A stretch of 64,000 bases of DNA. Origin: Butyriboletus loyo (taxonomy: Eukaryota > Basidiomycota > Agaricomycetes > Boletales > Boletaceae). A program made the position numbers and the translations under genes. Where the stretch lies: contig JBBPSI010000039.1 in assembly GCA_038093515.1 (NCBI GenBank), positions 1 to 64,000 of the forward strand, written 5' to 3'. Positions 56,147-64,000 of the stretch are shown one piece after another. The notes beneath the pieces were generated by a model. The model saw only the letters and a program-made list of their open reading frames with translations. It did no database searches and was not told where the DNA came from. Every line of letters starts with the position of its first letter. Within the stretch, counting starts at the first letter, position 1.

Positions 56147-56990
56147 TCACGTTCGCCATACCCACTCCCCCGTCATCTTCTCGACGACTCCAAATTCGAG
56201 TAACGGCAACCCCTCTTCGTCGGGTGGACCAAAAGATGACGGCAAGAGCGGATCCGCATTGCCACTCTGTTGACGTGCCTGAGGGTCCACGCCTTTGCCC
56301 TTGGCATCAGGTACTGGACGATGTACTGGCGCGGACACATCTGGCATGGCGACGAAGACGCAGATGGCAAGCGTGGCAACGTCCTTTTCGCCGCGGGTAA
56401 TCGGGTCGGGGGATCCCGGTGCAGCCGGGGGTGATCGGGCGCTGGCAACGGTGGGGGATCTGATATGAGTATGTGACTGTCTGGGCAGTGGTGAGGAGGG
56501 AGTGGAGAGAGAAAGGGTGCTTGGGAGGCGGAGTGGAGAGAAGAAGGAGGGACAGGGTTCAGCTTGGAGTGAGCACGGAGATGTTGTAGACGACCATATC
56601 AATGTCGATGGCGATAGCGAGGGGGTACAGCGCACAGCAATGGGCTGTGCAGGAAATTCGATAACGTTGGACCCGTTATATAAATGGAACAAAGGGGTGG
56701 CAGCTTACCGTAATGGAGGACGTGCCATCCTTCTCTACAGGGTGTATCCAGGTATCCCACAGGACAGGTTTTGGGCCTAGTCGTCGAGCAGAACGATGGA
56801 ATCCGCCCATGTGATCGAATCGATCATTGAATGCGCTGCGGTCGAACTCGACAAAAAGGCGATCAGTGAAAGCTTGCTGGAAGCGCCGCCTGTATCGCCT
56901 GCGGAGAATATAGGATCTAAGAACGAGTGATGCCGAAAGCAACACGAGGACCAGAACTGTGGTGAGGAACGTGAAGCTAGTCGAGTCCAT
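56147..56990 (-). CDS. Predicted single-pass membrane protein
   Basis: Unknown protein. The start at 56990 gives MDSTSFTFLTTVLVLVLLSA followed by SLVLRSYILRRRYRRRFQQA, that is, one N-terminal membrane anchor and an Arg-rich cytosolic flank. DRLFVEFDRSAFNDRFDHMG and KPVLWDTWIHPVEKDGTSSI follow. An intron around 56690-56650 joins to a Ser/Pro/Thr-rich segment (AEPCPSFFSPLRLPSTLSLS). Then come a hydrophobic strand-like ATLAICVFVAMPDVS and an acidic end PPDEEGLPLLEFGVVEKMTG, stopping at 56147. The final codons coincide with a possible donor (GTGAGT), so the gene may extend leftward. The arrangement (anchor, KPVLW motif, AMP motif, LEFGV motif) recalls a group of agaricomycete proteins of unknown function; this is from memory and unconfirmed. 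Confidence 0.6.
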
Positions 56991-57335
56991 GATGATGGGA
57001 GTGGACGAAGATGGACAATATGAGCGACATCCCAGCGAGGGGTGTGTGGGAGAAGCACGCACAGATATAGCGTTGCGGTGTTAGAGTCTGACTGAGAGGA
57101 TGTCACGGTGGGCGTGCTCGTTCCCGTGCTTCCATTCGTGAGGGTAGTGCTTGGATTGCTGGTCGACATAGTCAACGGTGAGCGAGAGGGACGAGCTGGA
57201 TGGCGAGGACGGTGAGTAATATTGTAATAGGGACGTATTATGTAATGATCTGATTGATACATGGTGCTGTGTCGAGGTTTGAAAATAAAACGGAGCCTCT
57301 GTTGGCGCGACCCTTCCCTTCCTCTTTCCGCCGTC
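56991..57335. promoter_or_regulatory. Shared divergent promoter region
   Basis: 345 bp between outward-facing start codons. ATAATACATA-like AT-rich sequence on the minus strand near 57232-57262 may be core promoter material. Confidence 0.4.
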
Positions 57336-58540
57336 ATGTCCAACACCACCTCCAGTCCCACCTCAATTGATCTTCCGAACTCACTCAACCTTTCTCCACA
57401 TCTATCGGCACAAAAGTATTTCTATGTTTGCACGCTCACCGTCCTAGCCTGGGATACCCTGGTTCTCACTCCGAGATCATACCGGCTCGGTCGCTCAAAG
57501 GCTTGGCCTGCACTCAAGATCCTCTACTACTTCCTCCAGGTATGGGTACTCTCCGACTTTATTGTCACAGGTGTGTTTTCCGTTCCAGCGCTTGTCTCAG
57601 CTCACATCGTTATTCAGGTGCCATGTTCTTCTCCACGTCCGTGAAACAGGACCCGGATTGTCTGCATTTTTGGCCCTATGAGCCTATCTGCACTGCTATC
57701 CTTCTGTTCGCTGCTTCCACAGTGCATGTTATCCGTGTCACCGCCATTTACGGCCACGATATCCGCATTCGTTCACTGCTCCTTTCTCTCTTGTTCGTCC
57801 AGGGTGTTGTCACCTCTATCTGCTGCGGTTTCTACCGCTCCGTCCATCTCCTCGATGGCCAAGGATGCATTGCTGGACCTCTGAACAACCAGAGCTGGGT
57901 CGGTATCTACTGGCTTGCTCCCACCATCCTTTACGCGACAACCTTTTCTCTCGCCGTCATGCGGTCCCTCCAGACCCTCGAAGCCAAACCTCTCACCTCC
58001 TGGCGACTCATGCTTCGTGATCACCTCAATCTGTACGGCGCCATTCTCCTCGTCAACCTCGCCAATGTCCTCTTCTACTTTATCATGACCCCCACCGATT
58101 ATACCGACCCCATCAAGACGATCGTCACCAGCATGGCAGGGGTTCTCACTGCAACGATGAGCATGCGCATCATCCTCGGTGTCAGAGGTTCCCTCGAAAA
58201 CGGCGGTAGCTTTAGTTCTCTTGGGTCGGGCAATTCGAGCGGTGCGAGCGCCAGCCTCAGCGGCACTGGTGTGGGTGTCGCACGTGGACGCGGTGCGCCG
58301 ACATATACCATTGGCGACATCCATACTCAGACCAAGAGTATCGGAGGCGTTCGCGGCACCAAAGAAGAGGGTGCGTGGGATGTCGATAAGAGCTCTGTTG
58401 ATGTTGCCCCTGGCCGAGATGCCAAGGTAATGCTTCCGATCGTGGGAGAGGACGAATCGGACAAAACGACGTCAAAAGTTGGTGTGCAGATAACCGTCGA
58501 TCAGCAGGTTGAATACGACGATTTGCCGAGACACCGATGA
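57336..58540 (+). CDS. DUF6533-like multi-pass membrane protein
   Basis: Agaricomycete membrane protein of unknown function. The start at 57336 gives MSNTTSSPTSIDLPNSLNLS, then AQKYFYVCTLTVLAWDTLVL, the Y.YV..LT.L.WDTL motif that characterises the family. WPALKILYYFLQVWVLSDFI follows. One intron (about 57571-57618) joins VTG to AMFFSTSVKQ. Further helices are TAILLFAASTVHVIRVTAIY, SLLLSLLFVQGVVTSICCGF, WVGIYWLAPTILYATTFSLA and LYGAILLVNLANVLFYFIMT. MRIILGVRG then begins a cytosolic tail rich in Gly/Ser and later acidic, ending DDLPRHR with TGA at 58538-58540. Seven helices with an outside N-terminus would give a receptor-like topology, but no ligand or G-protein link is known. Confidence 0.85.
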
Positions 58541-59652
58541 GCCGGCGACGCTCGCGGACGAGGAGCGTCTTTTGAATCGCACTGCTATATCATACATTGC
58601 TTCTCGCTTTCACCTTCATTTTGTTACCCATTCTGACTTTTGGTTAGAAAATTGATACGCGCTTGTCTTGGGTCAACGTTTCGTGTTTGCGTTCTGGAAT
58701 CGGATGTTAATCAGCTCTCAGTTCTATGCCACCCTTTTTTTATATTTCTGTGTACCTGAAAGCTTTCCCTGCTGCGTGCCTGTGTGTGTACGACTATATA
58801 CGTGTCGCGAGACAACAATACGAACGCTGGAACAGAGGATCACGGTGTCCACCTCCCACGCCCAGATCTATTTACTCGGTATCGCTCATGTCGAACGATT
58901 GTGTTTCACGTACATGCAAGTTGTCGTCGCAACCGGGAATCTGCAGAACGCCGGTGGCAGTCCTGAGGCCTGAGCCTTGGCGGCTTTGCGAATTTAGTAT
59001 CGGCATCTACAGCAGCTTGCCAGTGGAGCTATCACAGGTTTCCGACGCTTTCACTCTGATCGGATAGCGAAGTAATGTATCGGTCGCCTGTAAACTACAT
59101 AAATCTACCCTTGGCATGAGCCTCCGTGTTGGAGGGGTGACTTGCCCGATATGGAAATCACCATCAAGGGTTCAGCACACCCGAAATGACAATCCGAAAC
59201 GTGTCTTTTCGATACCGCTAACCCAGCGCCACACACCCTTACATGCACATGCTTACTACGTGCAAGCGCTGTCATTGTTTTTTCTTACTGACGGCTCGAT
59301 GCATTTTTATTGCTCCCTTTATTGTTGTTGGGGTCGGGCGAACGCTCCGAGTCGTGTCGTGAAAATTCTGAAACACCTGATCGAACGGGGGTTTAGGTAA
59401 TCAATCTTGGAAGCTGGGCCTGTGGCGGGTGCGACCGGCGGCGATCAAGATGCGGCCGGGGTGATACCAACATACTTGAACTATCAGTCAACTTGCCAAA
59501 CAACAAACGGTTCGACGAGTAAAGTGTATGTTTCGACGGTCCCCTCTCTCATGCAGTCCCTACACCCTGGCCGTGCCAAATCATCGACGCAAGTTCACTA
59601 GCACAAACACGATACATACGTATCAAAAAGGCACTCCTGAGTAGAAAAAAAA
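58541..59652. other. Convergent intergenic stretch, 1.1 kb
   Basis: Both flanking genes end here. Frames up to 113 codons show no family resemblance. I see nothing else in it. Confidence 0.5.
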
Positions 59653-60838
59653 TCAATGCTTCAAGCCAACGTTTTCCTCGAGATACGTTACAAATTTACG
59701 CGCCACGCTCTCCTCGCTCCAATCTACCGTCCCCCTTTCTGTAGTCCCAAGCGTGATTGCACGTTTGTGAATCGTGACGAATTGACGTTTGAGACGTTGG
59801 AGTTCAGAAAGCGTGAGATAGTGCGGCGGCAGGGTGATGCGGGCTGTGAGCGGGGACGACGGCGTGGAGGTGGAGATGTCGAGTAAGAGGCTACCCCCCG
59901 GTACAGAGGAGGCCGATTGGGCGGCGATGATGGCGGTGACGAGCGCAGTGGTGGTGCTTTCGAGCGTACGAAGTGCGTCCGTCGGTGCTTTCACAACCTG
60001 CGAGAATGGATAACGTCAGGGTTAGGTAGGATGAGCGGCACGTACCGCTTGTGTCCCTGTGTTCGGAGCCTTGACGAGGCCCTGTGTGACTGCGCGCCAG
60101 ATATCGTCGGCGGGCACGCCAGGGTCTGTCCAGGGTATGGTAAAGAGCGGCGAGTCCCACCGAACCATCGAGGATGGCTCTTCGTATCGCTGGATGAGGT
60201 TGTCCAAGCTAACGGGGAGATAGGATCAAGCGTTCGATCGACGGCGAAGGGTTCAAAAAGCTCACGTTCCAGGAGTATACGACTTCACATCTCCCCGCAG
60301 CTTGTTCCACTCGCGGCATTGCTCAGGTGGTGCGATTACATAGACCTACTTCTTTGTCAGTCAGAAAACCGACGTACTTCAACCACGGCGCGAAAAGGAG
60401 AGAAGCGGCGGACAGCAGAAGGTTTCCAGCCACGCACCGTACACACGCGGACTTTGGCTTCCCTGGCAGCACAGTACATCTGATACCGGAATCCCTTGAT
60501 GTAATTGAGCGAGTCGACGATGACGATACGGTCGCTACCTAAATGTCGCTGGAGAGCAGTGAACAGCGCCCCTCGGGCTGGCTTTTCCGATGGGCTGTCT
60601 TGATGCGTTCGAGAAAAGGTGTATCATGATCATCGTCACCTTGTATGCAAACACTGAAAGACTCACCGTCGTACGCTGACCGCGGAATGTTGAGCATGTC
60701 ATCGGAGAGGACGGTCACGGTAAGCGATGGACCAGTATAGAGAGGGTCCGCGAGACGCTGTTCGAAATGGTCTTTGATCTGTGTTGCACGGTGGGACTTG
60801 CCCGCGCACGGATACCCAGAGATCGTAACGAGCGCCAT
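59653..60838 (-). CDS. kti12: Kti12, Elongator-associated tRNA wobble-modification ATPase
   Basis: P-loop protein needed for Elongator-dependent 5-methoxycarbonylmethyl-type modification of wobble uridines. The start at 60838 gives MALVTISGYPCAGKSHRATQ (Walker A, GxxxxGKS), then LTVTVLSDDMLNIPRSAYDG. After an intron, EKPARGALF and the signature DSLNYIKGFRYQMYCAAREA (around 60460-60530) follow. Further exons encode RYEEPSSMVRWDSPLFTIPW, VPADDIWRAVTQGLVKAPNT and KAPTDALRTLESTTTALVTA. The end is LTLSELQRLKRQFVTIHKRA and FVTYLEENVGLKH with stop 59653-59655. The order matches Kti12/PSTK-like proteins. It is divergent from the ThDP enzyme gene across only 161 bp. Confidence 0.92.
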
Positions 60839-60999
60839 TCCATCAAGATGGCCCCAGGTCGCTAATCGTGGGAATCGTGCGAGTGGCCAGGGTCAAGTTC
60901 AAACGTCAATCAATGACTTTAAATCCTTTTATGTTCGGTTTCAAAGACAGCCGGTTCGTAATAACCGAATTTGAGGACAGAAGATAACCGTGTACTGAC
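60839..60999. promoter_or_regulatory. Compact divergent promoter, kti12 / ThDP enzyme
   Basis: Only 161 bp separate the two start codons, the shortest divergent gap in the window, so the two genes almost certainly share regulatory DNA. Confidence 0.55.
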
Positions 61000-63181
61000 A
61001 TGGCGGCTCTCACGACTTCTCTCGTGGTCCCCATCATGGTGCTGACTACATCCTCCCTCTTCTTGCACACTCTTGCACAGGTAGGCATTGACCATATCTT
61101 CGTCAACTGGGGATCAGACCACCCGGCCATGCTGGAAGAGCTCGAGCGCCAGCGAGCGACGAATGGCACCCACGCACTCACAATCGTGACATCTCCCAAC
61201 GAAATGGTTGCATTAAGCGCTGCACAAGGGTACGTACAAGTCACCGGCAAGCCAGCTGCCGTCATCGTCCACGTCGACGTCGGGACGCAAGTGAGGCCAC
61301 CCTGCATCATCTTTATACATATGATCATGCACTGATTTCACAGGCGCTTGCAGGCGCTGTTCATAATGCAGATAAGGGTCGAGTGCCTATCTTGATTTAC
61401 GCTGGCGCCTCACCGTTCACGAACGAGGGTGAACTCCAGGGGTCGCGTAACGAATGGATTCATTGGATGCAGGGTACCCAACATTGTTGTTCGTGAGCGT
61501 CCCTGGTGTACTGATGCCGAGGGTTCATAGACGTGCATGACCAACCGACGATCGTGCGCCAGTACATGCGTTATGCAGCTCAAATCGGTTCTCCGGCGAG
61601 TTTACCCCATCATGTTCGACGGGCACTTCAAATGTACGCGCCGTGCTCCGTAACGCACCTCAGCCTTTCTCACCTGGTTGTTGTAGTGCAACGAGTGAGC
61701 CAAAGGGTCCCGTCTACCTCTGGGGACGGAGAGAAACGATGGAGCAGGAAATAGATTCGTCATCACTGGATAAGCCCATCACGCTCTCCAAATGGTCGTC
61801 TGTCCAGCCAACCGCACTTCCAACCTCAGGTACAGTGTATCCCTTTCTTAGTAATATCTCATATCAACCCAGTCTGTCTCTAGCGGTGCAACAGATTGCC
61901 GGCGCCCTCTTGGGTGCAACATCGCCCCTTTTGATCACGTCCCACCTCGGACGAAACCATCAGGCGTTTCCCGCACTCGTCACGCTATCGCGCATTCTTG
62001 CGCTTCCTGTTTTCCTGACATGTCCCTCAGCGACCAACCTGCCCACTTCCCACCCCTTCCTCGTTGGATTCTCTTACTTGGCGGCGGGGACTCAAACGCC
62101 ACTTCTTAAATCAGCCGATGTAGTACTCGTCATCGACGCCGAGGTGGCTTGGATCCCGATGAACAAAGACAAGGACGGTGAATATGAGCGACCGAGCGAG
62201 ACAGCGCAGGTATACGTCATCGATAGTGGCGACCCGCTCAAACGAGGTATCGGTATGCACCACGACGAAGCGGACCTCGTTTGTCACGCCGACGCAGCCG
62301 TCGCGCTCACACAGCTTCAGGAAGCCATTGGCACCAAAGCCGCCAACGAATGGTCCAAGCGAACGGAACGTATTCAAAAAATACATTACGAATGGAAGGA
62401 ACAGCTTCGTGCTGCAGAGTCCTTTCCGATCGCACCGTCGGGTCTAGGTCGTCTCGCACCGTATACGACACCGCAGATCGTGAGCACGCTTCGCAAGGCG
62501 ATCAAAGCAAGGGGAATTGCCCGCGAAAGCACACTCATCTTGAATGAAAGTATATCCAACTATCCGTTGATCTGGTCTCACATACAGCCTGAAATCGCGG
62601 GAGAAGTCATTGGTTCTGGTGGTTCTTCGCTCGGTTGGGCGCTTGGTGCAGGGGTTGGATCTATCCTAGGTGGACGCGCTGCAAAGAAAGGAAAGGCGGC
62701 CACGGGATATGAGCTCGTTGTAGCTATCGTGGGCGACGGCACCTTCTTATTCGGTGTCCCAGCGAGTGCGTACTGGATGGCCAAGCGGTATCAAACGGTA
62801 AGCATGTCTCCAACAACCCTCGAGTTGCATCCGTCGCTGATGCTGGTTGACGTGACGTAGCCTTTCCTAACCATCGTGCTCAACAATGGAGGTTGGAAAT
62901 CGCCCAAGTTGTCCATGCTCGGGATTCACCCAACGGGACATGGCTCTAACGCGGTCGGAGACCAGCTAACGGTTGGGTTCGGTCCGGATTGTCCACAGTA
63001 TTCCCAGATTGCGGTGGCTGCGTCGAATGGATGGGCATGGGGACGGAAGATTAGTGTCGACCTCGCGACGGAGGAGAAGAGCGCGGAAGCGTTATTGCAG
63101 GAGACAATTGCAGAGGCGGTACGAGTCGTCGTCGAGGACAGACGGTGTGCGGTGGTGGACTGTGTGTTGGAGAACATTTAG
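61000..63181 (+). CDS. Thiamine-diphosphate-dependent enzyme (acetolactate synthase/2-hydroxyacyl-CoA lyase-like)
   Basis: ThDP enzyme of the acetolactate synthase superfamily. The start ATG 61000 is followed by a hydrophobic stretch MAALTTSLVVPIMVLTTSSL, then FLHTLAQVGIDHIFVNWGSD. TSPNEMVALSAAQGY carries the Glu that activates the thiazolium ring. Exons then give ALAGAVHNADKGRVPILIYA, HDQPTIVRQYMRYAAQIG, GPVYLWGRRETMEQEID and LSLAVQQIAGALLGATSPLL. The C-terminal domain has NESISNYPLIWSHIQPEIAG, GGSSLGWALGAGVGSILGG and VVAIVGDGTFLFGVPASAYW. After an intron near 62797-62860, PFLTIVLNNGGW completes the GDG..NN cofactor signature; stop 63179-63181. The true substrate is unknown. It resembles a fungal group distinct from Ilv2, lacking an obvious mitochondrial presequence. 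The N-terminal hydrophobic stretch is unusual and may belong partly to an intron. Confidence 0.88.
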
Positions 63182-63268
63182 CGTGCGCGAAGAAAGTGGA
63201 CCGTCAGTGGGAAAGAAAACCAAGGATTTTATTGTATAGTAGTCTAGTTCGTAATGCATTTTATGCAT

Positions 63269-63845
63269 TGACGCCAGGGAGGCAAAGGAACATGGGAAAG
63301 AGCGGCTGATGAATTCAGTTTTTAAAGAAAGGTGGTCGGTTCTGACCCCTCTCGGTCTGGGTCGACCATGTGCATGAAAGCTGGAAGAACGACCCCCGAC
63401 AAGGGACAGGATCAAGAAACCAACCTACAAAATGACCCATCGACTCGGTACGTTTTCTTTTGACGTAGGTTCCGTTGCCGGCTGATCTCAACGAAGATGC
63501 CATCAGATGGCGGGTCGAATCATACCTGATCCAGTCTGCGATAAGCACGCGCGTTCGGGTTGAAATACCAGACGACGCGGCTCACTGTCGAGTGGACATT
63601 TACATTCTGCCCGAACGCGACTGCAGAACCAACCACACCGACGAACACGCCCTTCCGAGCCTCGATTGGATAGCCCATCCCCAAAGTACCCTGCGCGGTC
63701 CATCGCAAGATAGCACAAATCAATCCCAAGGATAGCGCCCGCAGCGACGACGAAAGAGGCGAACTAGAGGAGGAAGCCATACCCATACAAGAAGGAAGCA
63801 ACGAACAACATCCCCATGACCCCGACATGAGTGTCGCGAAATCAA
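63269..63845 (-). pseudogene. Decayed UNC93-like transporter copy
   Basis: Reading the minus strand, segments align with the intact gene at 13129-15292: a LWTAQG-equivalent (RWTAQGTLGMGYPIEARKG), VVGSAVAFGQN, NGTY, a FLIL-equivalent, MVDP, KTEFIS and the block around CTCTTTCCCATG. The frame is broken repeatedly. Ten codons of the IFWAVFNLGG segment are missing. About 37 nt are lost between two CTCTTT repeats in the KTEFIS-LFPMF region. About 14 nt are lost just after, and a stop follows the FLYGYGFLL-like stretch. The remains of introns are still recognisable. Homology ends at about 63269; upstream of 63845 I could not follow it to the window end. It has no intact start, so it is not expected to make protein. 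Confidence 0.85.
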
Positions 63846-64000
63846 ACGTCGGTGAACGATCCGATACGGGTATCCTGCTCGTCGTGCGCGGTCGACGAGG
63901 TCAGTCACCGATGACGCATTCCTGACACGCCCATTTCCATAGTTTTTCTATAACGAATCAACAGCGGTGCGATCCACTACATGCCCACAACCGAGGGGCA
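63846..64000. other. Window end, no gene assigned
   Basis: These bases lie 5' of the pseudogene in its orientation. They may contain more of it, too diverged to align by eye. Confidence 0.3.

Overview
The window is nuclear DNA of a filamentous basidiomycete, most likely an agaricomycete. Genes are broken by many short (about 36-110 nt) introns with GT(or GC)..AG ends. The families also fit: two agaricomycete multi-pass membrane families (DUF6534- and DUF6533-like), F-box/leucine-rich proteins in several copies, a kinase-like protein with a degenerate catalytic loop, and fungal forms of Pet127, Erg26, Kti12 and Tam41. Genus and species cannot be fixed from the sequence alone. I see no rRNA, CRISPR array, intact transposon or secondary-metabolite cluster. 

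Layout. 1-8 kb: 3' part of an aldo/keto reductase, a tRNA-Ala(TGC) with an intron, V-ATPase subunit c'' (minus), an ARFRP1/Arl3-type GTPase (minus) divergent from an unknown protein (plus), and Borealin (minus) divergent from Pet127. 8-18 kb: Pet127, a 1.7-kb gap, an UNC93-like transporter, and a long universal stress protein (minus). 18-21 kb: the largest gene-poor stretch (3.2 kb). 21-30 kb: DUF6534-like membrane protein, Erg26 (minus) divergent from Arl8, and Rpn13 (minus). 30-43 kb: F-box protein A, a kinase-like protein (minus), Tam41 (minus), a degenerate NDP-kinase-like protein with repeats (minus), derlin (minus), and a SET/MYND protein (minus). 44-54 kb: an SF1 helicase with a zinc-finger-like region and a 141-nt tandem repeat, enoyl-CoA hydratase, F-box protein B (minus), and F-box protein C, a paralogue of A. 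54-64 kb: a 1.9-kb gap, a single-pass membrane protein (minus) divergent from a DUF6533-like protein, Kti12 (minus) divergent from a ThDP-dependent enzyme, and a decayed copy of the UNC93-like gene at the window end. 

The genes are mostly unrelated housekeeping functions: vacuolar acidification, Golgi/lysosome GTPases, chromosomal passenger complex, mitochondrial RNA and cardiolipin metabolism, sterol demethylation, proteasome, ERAD and tRNA wobble modification. They do not form one pathway. The recurring organisation is the divergent pair with a 160-525 bp shared upstream region. Coordinates of multi-exon genes run from start codon to stop codon with introns included; splice sites were read by eye from donor/acceptor signals plus family conservation. 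The most noteworthy signals are the decayed UNC93 copy, the repeated-motif NDPK-like protein, the 47-residue helicase repeat, a 12-nt microexon in rpn13, three GC-AG introns, and two stop-free introns whose length is a multiple of three.
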